DNA from: Pontibacter litorisediminis
Lineage (GTDB): Bacteria > Bacteroidota > Bacteroidia > Cytophagales > Hymenobacteraceae
Assembly (NCBI RefSeq): GCF_029360645.1
Contig: NZ_JARDUA010000001.1
Coordinates: 806,001 to 870,000, forward strand
Reading direction: 5' to 3'
DNA length: 64,000 nt
Shown: positions 43,617 to 53,007 of the stretch, in pieces
How positions within the stretch are numbered: position 1 is the stretch's first letter
Layout: each line of letters opens with the position of its first letter
Notes under the pieces: model-generated
Databases searched by the model: none
The model's input: only the letters and a program-made list of their open reading frames with translations
Told to the model about the DNA's origin: nothing
Program-made: the position numbers and the translations under genes

Positions 43617-44504
43617 TTACTGCCCGGCAAACAAATCCGAAGACAGGTAGCGGTCACCGCGGTCGCAGATGATGCAGACCACTACGCCTTCCTCCAGCTC
43701 CTCCATCACCTTGGTGGCCACATGCACGGCACCGCCGCTGCTCATGCCGGCAAACACGCCTTCTTCGCGGGCCAGCCTCCTGGTCATGGCCGTGGCTTGC
43801 TCCTGGCTCACGTCTATGGTACGGTCCACGCGCTCTGGCTCAAAAATCTTGGGCAGGTACTCCTGCGGCCAGCGCCTGATCCCCGGTATCTGCGACCCCT
43901 CCACCGGCTGTGCCCCGATGATCTGTACCTGCGGGTTCTGCTCCTTCAGGTAGCGGGAAACCCCCATGATGGTGCCAGTAGTGCCCATGGAAGAGACAAA
44001 ATGCGTTACCTTGCCTGCCGTGTCGCGCCAGATCTCGGGGCCGGTGGTGCGCACATGCGCCAGGTAGTTGTCGGGGTTGCCAAACTGGTTCAGCACCAGG
44101 TAGCCGCCCTGCTCCACCTGCTCCGACACATAGTCAATGGCGCCTTCCATCGACTTTTCGGCGGGCGTAAGTATAACCTTCGCCCCATAGGCCTCCATGG
44201 TCTGCACCCGCTCTTTGGTAGCGCTCGCTGGCATCACCAGTTCAATCTCCACCCCAAAAAGCCGTGCGATCATAGCCAGGGCAATGCCTGTGTTGCCGCT
44301 GGTGGCCTCTATCAGTTTCATGCCGGGCTTCAGTTCGCCGCGGTCCAGGGCGGCTTTTATCATGCTGTAAGCGGCGCGGTCTTTCACGCTGCCGCCGGGG
44401 TTGTTGCCCTCCAGTTTGGCGTACAGCTTTACGCCGGGCTTTTTATTGATGTGCGTCAGCTCCACCAGTGGGGTGTTGCCTATAAAATCGAGCAGCGTTG
44501 CCAT
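43617..44504 (-). CDS. cysM: Cysteine synthase B-type PLP enzyme
   Basis: A 295-residue fold-type II PLP enzyme. The PLP lysine is K41 in NNPGGSVKDRA; the substrate loop EATSGNTGIALAM and the phosphate-binding SSMGTTGTIMGVSRYL are typical, as is the terminal CDRGDRYLS. It makes cysteine from O-acetylserine and sulfide or thiosulfate. CysM is favoured over CysK by length and by the NNPGGSVKDR context. A -7 element lies 63 bases upstream and a hairpin lies about 85 bases upstream of the start, ending the next gene. Confidence 0.93.
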   Translation of the reverse strand: MATLLDFIGNTPLVELTHINKKPGVKLYAKLEGNNPGGSVKDRAAYSMIKAALDRGELKPGMKLIEATSGNTGIALAMIARLFGVEIELVMPASATKERVQTMEAYGAKVILTPAEKSMEGAIDYVSEQVEQGGYLVLNQFGNPDNYLAHVRTTGPEIWRDTAGKVTHFVSSMGTTGTIMGVSRYLKEQNPQVQIIGAQPVEGSQIPGIRRWPQEYLPKIFEPERVDRTIDVSQEQATAMTRRLAREEGVFAGMSSGGAVHVATKVMEELEEGVVVCIICDRGDRYLSSDLFAGQ

Positions 44505-44566
44505 GTATACTTTTTATGGTTGTAGTCGGATTAACAGCAGAAGAGGCCTGTTGTTACATGTTTCTG

Positions 44567-44574
44567 CAAAGGTA
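44567..44574 (-). promoter_or_regulatory. Candidate -7 element for cysM
   Basis: On the minus strand TACCTTTG matches TAnnTTTG, giving a leader of about 55 bases before the cysM ATG at 44504. A -33 element is not seen. Confidence 0.55.
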
Positions 44575-44607
44575 AAACCAGCGTCCATACTTGTGGAATA
44601 AAAAATC

Positions 44608-44640
44608 CCGCCGGCTATACTATGCACCTGGCGGGATTCT
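44608..44640 (-). terminator. Hairpin after the DJ-1/PfpI gene
   Basis: AATCCCGCC and GGCGGGATT pair around a loop just beyond the stop of the gene at 44645; AAAAA on the left becomes a T-run on the minus strand. Confidence 0.8.
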
Positions 44641-44644
44641 TTAC

Positions 44645-45325
44645 TTATTTCTGCAACAGCTTTAGCAGTTCCTGCGCCGCGCCCTCCGAGGACGCCGGGT
44701 TCTGGCCCGTGATCAGCAAGCCATCCCGTACCACATATGGCTGCCAGTCATCCTTCTTGGAGTAGTTCGCGCCTAGCTCCTTCATCTTTTCCTCCACCAG
44801 GAAAGGCACCACGTCCGTCAGCTGCACGGCCTCTTCCTCGGAATTGGTAAAGCCGGTGACGTTCTTGCCCTTCACAAGCGGCTCGCCTTCCTCGTTCTTT
44901 ACCCTCGCAAAAACGGCTGGCGCATGGCAAACCGCTGCTACCGGCTTCTTCTGCTTTGCAAAGGACTCGATCAGCTTTATAGATTCCTGGCTCTCCGTAA
45001 GGTCCCACAGCGGGCCATGGCCGCCTGGGTAAAACACCGCATCGAAGTCATCGGCGCTCACCTCGCTCAGCTTTTTGGTGTTGCGCAGCTTCTCCTGCAG
45101 CGCCGCATCCTGGTTGTAGCGTTCAGTAGCCTCGGTTTGGGCCCCAGGGGCCTCACTGCTAGGGTCAATGGGCGGCTCTCCTCCTTCCGGCGAGGCCAGC
45201 GTTACTTCCACTCCCGCATCGGCCAGCACATAGTATGGGGCGGCGAATTCTTCTACCCAGAAACCCGTTTTCTTTCCGGTATCTCCCAGCTCTGAATGGG
45301 AGGTTAAAACAATCAATACTTTCAT
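44645..45325 (-). CDS. DJ-1/PfpI family protein (class-1 glutamine amidotransferase-like, Hsp31-type)
   Basis: A 226-residue DJ-1/PfpI protein. The nucleophile elbow is AAVCHAPAVF with C133 and H134; E26 (FWVEEFAAPYYVL) fits the acidic partner, and YPGGHGPLWDL is the glycine-rich turn. Relatives are glyoxalase III/Hsp31-type chaperones, so methylglyoxal detoxification or protein deglycation is the likely activity. Followed by a terminator. Confidence 0.9.
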   Translation of the reverse strand: MKVLIVLTSHSELGDTGKKTGFWVEEFAAPYYVLADAGVEVTLASPEGGEPPIDPSSEAPGAQTEATERYNQDAALQEKLRNTKKLSEVSADDFDAVFYPGGHGPLWDLTESQESIKLIESFAKQKKPVAAVCHAPAVFARVKNEEGEPLVKGKNVTGFTNSEEEAVQLTDVVPFLVEEKMKELGANYSKKDDWQPYVVRDGLLITGQNPASSEGAAQELLKLLQK

Positions 45326-45417
45326 AGGCTGTATATCTTTCGTGTTTGATGCTCTTTATGTTAATCAGGCAAAGACCCGTTTGGGTTTAGTTACAACTAC
45401 AGGCGCAACGGATTTGT

Positions 45418-46725
45418 TTACCGCTGCGCCGCTACCCGCCAAACGGTGTTCCCTTCGTCATCGGCTACCAGCAGCGAGCCATCCGGCAACTCTGCTACCC
45501 CTGCCGGGCGCCCGTATACTTCGTTCCTGCTTTCATCAGCTATAAAGCCTGTCAGGAAGTCCTCGTAGTCGCCACTGGGCCTGCCGTTCTGGAAGGGCAC
45601 AAATATCACTTTGTAGCCCACAAACTCACTGCGGTTCCAGGAGCCGTGCTGCCCTATAAATGCACCGTTTCTGTACTTTTCAGGAAAGCGGTTGCCATTG
45701 TAGAACTCCAGCCCCAGCGAGGCAGTGTGGGCTCCCAGCGCCAGGTCCGGCACCAGGGCTTTCTCCACCAGGTCAGGACGCTCGCCTTTGCGGCGCGGGT
45801 CTACGTTTTGGCCGAAGTAGGCATAAGGCCATCCATAAAAGCCTCCCTCCTTTACGCTGGTCAGGTAGTCGGGCACCAGCTTATCGCCCAAATTGTCGCG
45901 CTCGTTCACGGCAGTCCAGAGGGTGCTGGTGCCGGGCGCCCAATCCATGCCCACGGGGTTGCGGAGGCCGCTGGCGTAAATGCGCTCCCCACTGCCGTCG
46001 GGGTTTATCTCCAGTATAGCGGCACGGCGTTCCTCTTCCTTCATGCCATACTCGCCCACGTTGCTGGCAGACCCCACCGAAATGTAGACCTTAGACCCGT
46101 CCGGGCTGGCGATGAGGTTGCGGGTCCAGTGGTGGTTATAGCCGCCCGCCGGCAGCTCCACAATTTTCTCTCCCTTACCGGTTATCTTGGTTTGGCCCTC
46201 TTTGTATGGGTAGCGCAGCACGCCATCGGTATTGGCCACATAAAAATAATTGTTGAGGACCAGCATGCCGTACGGTTGGTTCAGGCCGGTCAGGAACACC
46301 TCGCGCTGGTCGGGGTTGCCATCGCTGTTGGTGTCGCGGAACATCGTGATGCGGTTAGCGCTCTTCTCCTCATCATCTGACTCTACCACAAAAATATCCT
46401 TGTTGGGAGCCACGTAGATGCGGCGGGGGTGCTTCAGGTCGCCGGCGAATTTTGTTACTGTAAACCCTGCCGGGGCTGCAGGAGTCTTCCCCTGAGGCCA
46501 GCCAATCGTTTTGCTACGCTTCCCGGCGCTGTGCGTGGTATCCGGTGGCGGCAACTGCACGTCCTGGTTCGTGTTGTCTAACAGCGTGTCGGCCCCGGTT
46601 TTGCCTGTCTGGGAAACTATATCCCCATCGGTCTCTTCTGTGGTACGTGCCGACTCCGAGCAACCGAGTAAGGTCATACTTATAAACAGTGCGAGCAGCG
46701 GTGCCCGCCATAGTAGTTTTTTCAT
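45418..46725 (-). CDS. PQQ-dependent sugar dehydrogenase/sorbosone dehydrogenase-type lipoprotein
   Basis: A 435-residue exported protein. A lipoprotein signal ends TLLGC (C22). After a Thr/Asp-rich linker to about residue 75 comes a six-bladed propeller of the soluble glucose/sorbosone dehydrogenase type: FAGDLKHPRRIYVAPN, GYNHHWTRNLIASPDG, ASGLRNPVGMDWAPGTS, and FIGQHGSWNRSE. It may oxidise sugars with PQQ, but many Bacteroidota members of this family have no proven substrate. Confidence 0.88.
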   Translation of the reverse strand: MKKLLWRAPLLALFISMTLLGCSESARTTEETDGDIVSQTGKTGADTLLDNTNQDVQLPPPDTTHSAGKRSKTIGWPQGKTPAAPAGFTVTKFAGDLKHPRRIYVAPNKDIFVVESDDEEKSANRITMFRDTNSDGNPDQREVFLTGLNQPYGMLVLNNYFYVANTDGVLRYPYKEGQTKITGKGEKIVELPAGGYNHHWTRNLIASPDGSKVYISVGSASNVGEYGMKEEERRAAILEINPDGSGERIYASGLRNPVGMDWAPGTSTLWTAVNERDNLGDKLVPDYLTSVKEGGFYGWPYAYFGQNVDPRRKGERPDLVEKALVPDLALGAHTASLGLEFYNGNRFPEKYRNGAFIGQHGSWNRSEFVGYKVIFVPFQNGRPSGDYEDFLTGFIADESRNEVYGRPAGVAELPDGSLLVADDEGNTVWRVAAQR

Positions 46726-46837
46726 AGCTTGGTTATACTTTGCTTTAGGTTTACGCTTTACGCGATTTCGGCTGAGTGTGTACGCCTAAAGTATAGAACA
46801 GCCGCTGCAGCCGGGGCTGCTTTCCGCCTTGGGGTGT

Positions 46838-47674
46838 TTACTCATTAAAAGATGTTTTGGTCGCGATGCTTTCCCAGTCGCCCAGATCCTGCTCCACCTG
46901 CTGCAGTTTCTTGCGCACCGCATCATATGCTGTTTGGCCCAACGGCAGGCGCAGCGGCGGGTTATCGCTGTCCACTACCTGCAGCAGCACCTGCGCCGCC
47001 TTCACCGGGTCGCCATCCTGCTGCCCGGCATAACCCAGAATGGTGTTTTTAAACACGTGCGCTGTTCCCTCATACGCGGGCATCTCCTGCTGCGCACTTT
47101 TTATACTTGACCCGGCAAAGTTGGTGCGGAAAGGCCCTGGCTCTATGATGCTCACGCGTATGCCCAGGGGTGCTACCTCCTGCGCCAGTGCCTCGATCAT
47201 GCCCTCCAGGGCAAATTTGCTGGCGTTGTACACGCCAAAGCCCTGCGTGCTCCGGAAACCTGCCACCGACGACATCTGCAAAATACGCCCATGGCCCTGC
47301 CGGCGCAGGTACGGCAGCACCGCCTGCGTTACCTGCAACGCCCCGAAGAAGTTCGTCTCCATCACCTCCCGGAACTCCTTTACCGTAGCCTCTTCCACGG
47401 CTCCCAGAAACCCGAAACCAGCGTTGTTCACCAGCACATCAATGCGGCCCAGGTGCTTTACGGCAGCATCCACGGTGGCTTTTACACCATCGGCATTGGT
47501 CACATCCATCAGGTAAGCGAAGGTGCTGCCCGGCGCAATGGCGTTAAACTCCTCTAGTTGCCGGTGCTGCCTCACGGTGCCAATCACCTTATCACCGCGC
47601 CTGGCCACTTCCTCCGCCAGCACACGGCCAAATCCACTCGATACCCCGGTGATAAACCATACTTTCTCTGCCAT
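46838..47674 (-). CDS. Short-chain dehydrogenase/reductase
   Basis: A 278-residue SDR. The N-terminal nucleotide-binding motif is WFITGVSSGFGRVLAEE, the NAG motif is VLVNNAGFG, and the catalytic Ser and YxxxK appear as QMSSVAGF and YNASKFA. The cofactor is probably NADP(H); the substrate is unknown. ATG 47674 is chosen because it opens directly onto the first strand; the frame continues open upstream to 47995 but this part shows no SDR character. It diverges from the flavin oxidoreductase gene. Confidence 0.92.
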   Translation of the reverse strand: MAEKVWFITGVSSGFGRVLAEEVARRGDKVIGTVRQHRQLEEFNAIAPGSTFAYLMDVTNADGVKATVDAAVKHLGRIDVLVNNAGFGFLGAVEEATVKEFREVMETNFFGALQVTQAVLPYLRRQGHGRILQMSSVAGFRSTQGFGVYNASKFALEGMIEALAQEVAPLGIRVSIIEPGPFRTNFAGSSIKSAQQEMPAYEGTAHVFKNTILGYAGQQDGDPVKAAQVLLQVVDSDNPPLRLPLGQTAYDAVRKKLQQVEQDLGDWESIATKTSFNE

Positions 47675-47968
47675 GCTTTTGAATTTTATAGTTTGAGGTT
47701 GGGTATACGGTTGGTAGGAAACAGGGTATGGGCTAGTGCAAGACCTGCCCTGGTTCTTTCTGCACAGCTTAACGCTCCTTTCATGCCCTGCTACCATACA
47801 GCCACCTATTTCCCAGCTATGCGCTTCCTCTAAACCAACCGGAAACGTATATAAAAACAACATGGTTTTTCTAACGAGCGACTGCACCTCTCGGGCATTC
47901 TCGACCATTCCCTCACCCTCTGGAACACCTCGAACAATGGTGCAAAGCCAAAACAAAAAGGGAGTGTT

Positions 47969-49357
47969 ATGATAGAGGAAACAACAATTCAGCAACTAAA
48001 ATCTGGCATGCGCGGAGCGCTCATCAGGCCTGACGAAAGCGGTTACGATGAGGCGCGGAAAGTATACAATGCCATGATAGACAAGCACCCAGCCCTCATC
48101 GCTTATTGTGAGGACGTGGCCGATGTGATCCATGCCGTCAACTACGCCCGCGATAACAACCTATTGGTGGCTGTAAGGGGTGGCGGTCACAACGGTGGGG
48201 GCCTGGGCATCTGCGAAGGCGGACTTGTGATCGACCTTTCGCACATGAACGGGGTGCAGGTGGATCCTGCGCAGCGAACGGTTCGGGTGGAGGGCGGCTG
48301 TACCTGGGGCAAGGTAGACCACGCCACGCACGCCTTTGGCCTGGCCACTCCAAGCGGCATTATCTCTACCACAGGTGTTGGCGGGCTTACCCTGGGCGGC
48401 GGCATCGGCCACCTCACCCGCAAATATGGGCTCAGCATAGACAACCTGCTGGAGGCGGACGTAGTACTGGCGGACGGCAGCCTGGTAAAGGCCAACAAGG
48501 AAGAGCACGAAGACCTTTTCTGGGCCTTGCGGGGCGGCGGTGGCAACTTTGGCGTGGTGACGTCCTTCCTGTTTAAGCTGCACCCCGTGGATACAGACTA
48601 TGCCGGGCCCATGCTTTGGGAACTGGACCAGGCAAAGCAGGTTATGCAGTGGTGGCGCAACTTCATATTGCAAGCTCCGGAAGACATCAACGGCTTTTTC
48701 GCCTTTGTGCAGGTTCCTCCGGCTGACCCGTTCCCGGCCGAGCACCACCATAAAATAATGGGAGGCGTTGTGTGGTGTTACACCGGCCCTCCGGACAAAG
48801 CAGAGGAGATGTTTCAGCCGATCAGAAGTATAGGACCAAAAGCAGCCATAGACTTCGTCGGCCCTATTCCGCACCCTGCCCTGCAAAGCATGTTTGACCC
48901 GCTGTACCCGCCCGGGCACCAGTGGTACTGGCGCGCTGACTTTGTGAATGAGCTTACGGACGAGGCCATTGACCGCCATATTGAGTTTGCCCGTAAGTTG
49001 CCCACCCCTCTCTCCAGTATGCACCTGTACCCTGTGAATGACGCCGCACATAAAGTTGATAAGGCAGCCACCGCCTGGAGCTACCGCGACGCCAACTGGT
49101 CGCAGGTGATTATAGGTGTAGACCCCGACCCAGCCAACAAAGACAAAATCACAGAATGGACAAAGGCATACTTTGACGCCCTGCACCCTTACTCAGCAGG
49201 CGGCGCCTATGTCAATTTCATGATGGAAGAAGGCGACGAGCGCATCAGGGCCACCTACCGCGACAACTATGAAAAACTGGCGCACATCAAGTATAAGTAT
49301 GACCCGACTAATCTTTTCAAGGTAAACCAGAACATTAAGCCTGAGCCGGTGGCTTAG
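47969..49357 (+). CDS. FAD-linked oxidoreductase of the berberine-bridge-enzyme type
   Basis: A 462-residue flavoprotein with an N-terminal FAD-binding domain and a C-terminal BBE segment (VNFMMEEGDERIRATYRDNY). The RGGGHN motif places H74 as the residue expected to carry covalent FAD. The second attachment Cys of bicovalent relatives is not present: the corresponding stretch reads TTGVGGLTLGGGIGH. It oxidises alcohols, sugars or similar small substrates with oxygen or another acceptor. Substrate unknown. It is divergent from the SDR gene, sharing a 294-base gap. Confidence 0.9.
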   Translation: MIEETTIQQLKSGMRGALIRPDESGYDEARKVYNAMIDKHPALIAYCEDVADVIHAVNYARDNNLLVAVRGGGHNGGGLGICEGGLVIDLSHMNGVQVDPAQRTVRVEGGCTWGKVDHATHAFGLATPSGIISTTGVGGLTLGGGIGHLTRKYGLSIDNLLEADVVLADGSLVKANKEEHEDLFWALRGGGGNFGVVTSFLFKLHPVDTDYAGPMLWELDQAKQVMQWWRNFILQAPEDINGFFAFVQVPPADPFPAEHHHKIMGGVVWCYTGPPDKAEEMFQPIRSIGPKAAIDFVGPIPHPALQSMFDPLYPPGHQWYWRADFVNELTDEAIDRHIEFARKLPTPLSSMHLYPVNDAAHKVDKAATAWSYRDANWSQVIIGVDPDPANKDKITEWTKAYFDALHPYSAGGAYVNFMMEEGDERIRATYRDNYEKLAHIKYKYDPTNLFKVNQNIKPEPVA

Positions 49358-49467
49358 GCACTTTCCTGGCAAAAGCGCGCTCAAACCATTGGTGGGTAAG
49401 CGGTAAAGAATTACAGGCATGCCCTAACTCCTAGCCTTGGTGGCTATACTTCCTGAAGCGGTTTTTG

Positions 49468-49475
49468 TACCTTTG
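49468..49475 (+). promoter_or_regulatory. -7 element for dinB
   Basis: TACCTTTG matches TAnnTTTG and ends 20 bases before the TTG start codon at 49496. The leader would be very short (about 12-16 bases). It is followed by the word AAGTATA. Confidence 0.6.
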
Positions 49476-49495
49476 CAAGTATAAAAGCCATACTT

Positions 49496-50578
49496 TTGGA
49501 ACAGCCCATCCGCAAGATCATCCACATCGACATGGACGCTTTTTTTGCCTCCGTGGAGCAGCGCGACAACCCCGAGCTGCGCGGTAAGCCTGTGGCCGTG
49601 GGGGGATCCAAGGCACGTGGTGTGGTGGCTGCGGCCAGCTACGAGGCCCGCAAGTATGGAGTGCACTCGGCGCTTGCCTCTAAGATAGCGGCCCAGCGCT
49701 GTCCGCAGCTCATTTTTGTGAAGGCCAGGTTCGATGTCTACAGCGCCGTGTCGCGACAGATACGGGAGATTTTCTACTCCTATACCGACCTGGTGGAGCC
49801 GCTCTCGCTGGACGAGGCTTACCTGGATGTGACGGAGAACAAAATCGGCATGCCCTCGGCCAGCATCATTGCCAAGGAAATCAAGCAGCGCATTTTGGAG
49901 GAAACAGGGCTTACGGCTTCGGCAGGCGTTTCGTTCAACAAATTCCTGGCTAAGATCGCCTCTGATATGAACAAGCCCAACGGATTCACGCTCATCACAC
50001 CGGATAAGGCCGAAGAAGTGGTGGCGGGCCTGGAGATCGAGAAGTTTCATGGCATTGGCAAGGTTACGGCCGCCAAGATGCAAAGTATGGGCATTCTGAC
50101 CGGAGCAGACCTGCGGTTACGGCCAGAGGAAGAGCTGGTGCGCCACTTCGGCAAAGTGGGCCGCTACTACTACCGCGTGGCCCGCGCCCAGGACGACCGC
50201 GACGTACAGCCGCACCGCGTCCGGAAGTCTATTGGCTCGGAGCGCACCTATGATGAGGACCTGACGGAAGAAGACGACATGCTGGAGCGCCTGCAGTTCT
50301 TGGCCGAGGAAGTGGCGCAGGACATGGCCCGCCTGCAGGCCAGCGCCAAAACCGTGACGCTTAAGATCAAGTACTTCGACTTTACCCTGAACACCCGCAG
50401 CAAAACCTACCTGAGCGATTTTACCTCCGCCAGCGCCATTTATACTATAGCGAGAGAACTTTTGCGCACGCCCCAGTTGCCGGCGTACCCGGTGCGCCTA
50501 CTGGGCATCTCCGTCTCCAGCCTCACCTACCAGCACGACCGCCTGCGCGATGGTTACCAGCTGACGCTGGAGCTGTAG
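49496..50578 (+). CDS. dinB: DNA polymerase IV (Y family)
   Basis: A 360-residue translesion polymerase. HIDMDAFFASVE supplies the metal ligands D12 and D14 region, and SLDEAYLDVT has the catalytic acidic pair. Other family marks are AGVSFNKFLAKIASDMNKP and KFHGIGKVTAAKM, with the little-finger domain at the C-terminus. Translation appears to start at TTG 49496, because no ATG lies in frame between the promoter and the first metal motif. The gene could be damage-induced, but I see no operator that I can name. Confidence 0.95.
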   Translation: MEQPIRKIIHIDMDAFFASVEQRDNPELRGKPVAVGGSKARGVVAAASYEARKYGVHSALASKIAAQRCPQLIFVKARFDVYSAVSRQIREIFYSYTDLVEPLSLDEAYLDVTENKIGMPSASIIAKEIKQRILEETGLTASAGVSFNKFLAKIASDMNKPNGFTLITPDKAEEVVAGLEIEKFHGIGKVTAAKMQSMGILTGADLRLRPEEELVRHFGKVGRYYYRVARAQDDRDVQPHRVRKSIGSERTYDEDLTEEDDMLERLQFLAEEVAQDMARLQASAKTVTLKIKYFDFTLNTRSKTYLSDFTSASAIYTIARELLRTPQLPAYPVRLLGISVSSLTYQHDRLRDGYQLTLEL

Positions 50579-50754
50579 CTTGCTTGCTCTGGCACAAGCG
50601 GCCGCCTGTGCCAGAGCACGTGAGTTGCCCAACCACGTTTTTGGCTCTTATTCTTAACCACCATCCAGTGAGTGCACTGTTACTAACAATTGGTGTTGAT
50701 CATCCTAAAAAAGTATGCAAAGCTAAAGGATAAGATCTGGAGCACTTGCCGTAC

Positions 50755-51633
50755 TTACGCCTTCCGGGCCAGCTCAACGACCATGTCTGCAATCTCCTCC
50801 GGCTTTTCTTCCTGCAGCAGGTGGCTGGCATCCAGTTTGTGCACCACCGGCAGGTTGGCGGCAAGCCCTATTTCCTGCCCGTAGCGCTCGTACTGCAGGC
50901 CTGGGTCCTCTGCTCCCCAGATGGCCTGTATAGGGTATGGCACCCTCTCCACCGCTTGCATGCACAACCTCCTGAACTCCTCCGACTTCTCAAAATGGCG
51001 CATGATCTTCAGAAACGCCGCGCCGCCGTCCTCCCGCTTCAGCAGGTCTACATAAGCGTATACTTCCTCTTTCGGGATACCCTCGGCATGCGCTACGGCT
51101 GCCTTCTCAAAACCGAAATACCAGGTAGCATGCGTCAGGCTCTTCAGCTCCGCCTCTCCCAGCAAAGGCATTTCGAAAGGCCGCATCGGCAAGGGCTTCT
51201 TAAAGTTCACCACGTCGATCCAGGTGTTGAGTATCGTCAGCGACTGCACCTTGTCCCTCTGCTCAGCTGCCAGGGCAAAGCCAATGGGCCCGCCAATGTC
51301 GTGCACCAGCAGGTGGTACTTTTCCAGGCCCAGTACCTCTGTGGCCCTGGCCAGGAAACGGGCGAAATTGCGGAAAGTATAATCAAAGTCATCAGGCCTG
51401 GCAGACAAGCCTAGCCCGGGCAAATCCACGCAAATGCCGCGCATGCCTTTGGCGGCCAAAGCCCGGATCACCTTGCGGTAAAGAAACGAGGAAGTGGGCA
51501 CGCCATGGATGCAGAACACGGCCACCCCAACCCCTTCGTCTAATACAAAAATCCTTATGCCATCTACTGAGATGTATTTACCAGCGGCCTCATGTTTTTC
51601 GATGACCTGCGCTACTGCCTTGTCTGTATCCAT
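50755..51633 (-). CDS. Alpha/beta-hydrolase, haloalkane-dehalogenase-like
   Basis: A 292-residue alpha/beta-hydrolase. The oxyanion region is CIHGVPTSSF, the nucleophile is an aspartate, D112, in VHDIGGPIG, as in haloalkane dehalogenases and epoxide hydrolases, and a late acid and histidine are seen in IWGAEDPGL and LDASHLLQEEKP. The halide-stabilising Trp usually following the nucleophile (HDWG) is Ile here, so a dehalogenase role is doubtful; epoxide or ester hydrolysis is as likely. Confidence 0.87.
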   Translation of the reverse strand: MDTDKAVAQVIEKHEAAGKYISVDGIRIFVLDEGVGVAVFCIHGVPTSSFLYRKVIRALAAKGMRGICVDLPGLGLSARPDDFDYTFRNFARFLARATEVLGLEKYHLLVHDIGGPIGFALAAEQRDKVQSLTILNTWIDVVNFKKPLPMRPFEMPLLGEAELKSLTHATWYFGFEKAAVAHAEGIPKEEVYAYVDLLKREDGGAAFLKIMRHFEKSEEFRRLCMQAVERVPYPIQAIWGAEDPGLQYERYGQEIGLAANLPVVHKLDASHLLQEEKPEEIADMVVELARKA

Positions 51634-51675
51634 TGCGTTATTTACTTGCCTTAGATACTTTCTACTAGCGGTCGC

Positions 51676-52605
51676 CTATTGCAGTTTCAACTCTTGTCGT
51701 AATGGCTCAAATTCGCTCTTATTTTTGGTCCAGTAGTCGGTGACCATCTTGGCTTTGCGGGTGGCACGGCTCACTTCCTGCCGCCCGTTCTGTAGCTCGC
51801 GTATCTCCTCCCAGCCAGCTACCTCGTAGGGGAAGGCTGTCGTATAAAAGATGCGCAAGGTGCGCGGGTAGTTCGCATACGTTACCGTCAGCACCCTCAG
51901 GTCCGCGGCACTGAAGCCCGCCATGCTATCCTGTGCCTCACTTATACTTATGCTGGCATCTTCCGCTTCCAGCTGCTCATGCGTCAGGCGCTGGTCCAGC
52001 AAACTGGGTATAAGCCGGACCTCGCCGGTTGGCACCTGGTCCGGGTTGAGGCGCAGCAAAGTCCAGAGGTCGTCTTCAGGTACGGCCTCAATGGTCAGGT
52101 TTTGGTCGCTTTCCTTCTCGAAGTAAGAAAACAGCCGCGCTTTATACTTGCCGTTGTTCTGTCGGTTAAGCTGCGTGTACGTTTGCCCGCACCACTCCTG
52201 CACACTAGCTGTAACCTTTACTGCCGGAATGCCATCATAGACCGGTGTAAATACCGACAACATCATGGAGTAGGGATAAATACCCGTGACGAACTTCTTG
52301 GTGAGGTTCAGTTTCAGCACCTTCTGTGCGTCGTCCTTGTTAGCCTCCGGGTCGTCCAGCTTCACCTGTTTGTCTTCCGAGAAATCCTCTGTTACAAAGA
52401 CCAGCACCGCCTCCCCGTCCCGCTTCTCGCCATAACGGTACTGCTCCAGCGCATAGGCGTTCAGCTCGGCCTTGCCCTGGTACCAGTAGTTACCGAAGGC
52501 GTCGAAATCTATGCTTCTAGGGTTGTTGGAATCTGCCCCTGTGGCGTCACACCCAAAGAGAAGCAGAAGAATGGCAAAATAAGCCAGCTGTTTCAATATC
52601 GTCAT
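51676..52605 (-). CDS. Lipoprotein of unknown function
   Basis: A 309-residue exported protein. MTILKQLAYFAILLLLFGC is a lipoprotein signal with C19 as the lipid site. The mature protein begins with an Asp/Asn-rich stretch and FDAFGNYWYQGKAELNAY, then a beta-rich region with VFVTEDFSEDKQVKL. Similar Bacteroidota lipoproteins are sometimes annotated as Maf-like, but no Maf motif is visible here. It may sit at the outer membrane. Confidence 0.8.
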   Translation of the reverse strand: MTILKQLAYFAILLLLFGCDATGADSNNPRSIDFDAFGNYWYQGKAELNAYALEQYRYGEKRDGEAVLVFVTEDFSEDKQVKLDDPEANKDDAQKVLKLNLTKKFVTGIYPYSMMLSVFTPVYDGIPAVKVTASVQEWCGQTYTQLNRQNNGKYKARLFSYFEKESDQNLTIEAVPEDDLWTLLRLNPDQVPTGEVRLIPSLLDQRLTHEQLEAEDASISISEAQDSMAGFSAADLRVLTVTYANYPRTLRIFYTTAFPYEVAGWEEIRELQNGRQEVSRATRKAKMVTDYWTKNKSEFEPLRQELKLQ

Positions 52606-52640
52606 CAGGAATCAGTTTAAGGGTTAAAGCTTAAGAAAAA

Positions 52641-53003
52641 TCAGGCAATCACGCGCTGCAGTAGCTCATCCAGACGATGTTGCAACTGCTCAATCGTTTT
52701 CATGGCACCCAATTCCCCGGCATGCAGCAACACATCTATACGTTCTTCACGCTGTAGCGCCACCAGCGGATAACTGTCATACACCTCACGGTGCCGCCAC
52801 TCATCCTTGTACAGAAACACTGCCTCCAGCGGCAGCCGCTCCACGTACTCTGCCCACTCTTCTAGCACGGTAAAATTGCCGTACGTAAGGGCGCAGAGGC
52901 TGCAGGAATAGGTGGCCGGTGAGACAATTTTATGTGCAGCATCCGTGAGCTTGTTGAAGAGCCCCGTTTTGGCGTTGTAGACGAAGAGCAGCTTCGGCTT
53001 CAT
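52641..53003 (-). CDS. Small CxxC hypothetical protein coupled to the GT2 gene
   Basis: A 120-residue protein starting MKPKLLFVYNAKTGLF, with a CxxC pair C34/C37 in YSCSLCALTYG and the segment VFLYKDEWRHREVY. Similar proteins are encoded in other Bacteroidota genomes as hypotheticals; the CxxC suggests a thiol or metal function. The ATG at 53003 is 5 bases after the GT2 stop, so it belongs to the same transcript. The frame is open further upstream (to 53384) but that part lies inside the GT2 gene. Confidence 0.8.
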   Translation of the reverse strand: MKPKLLFVYNAKTGLFNKLTDAAHKIVSPATYSCSLCALTYGNFTVLEEWAEYVERLPLEAVFLYKDEWRHREVYDSYPLVALQREERIDVLLHAGELGAMKTIEQLQHRLDELLQRVIA

Positions 53004-53007
53004 GGGG

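Noticed and set aside
47675..47995. N-terminal extension of the SDR
   Set aside because: The extra 107 codons show no SDR features and run into the start of the divergent flavin oxidoreductase gene.
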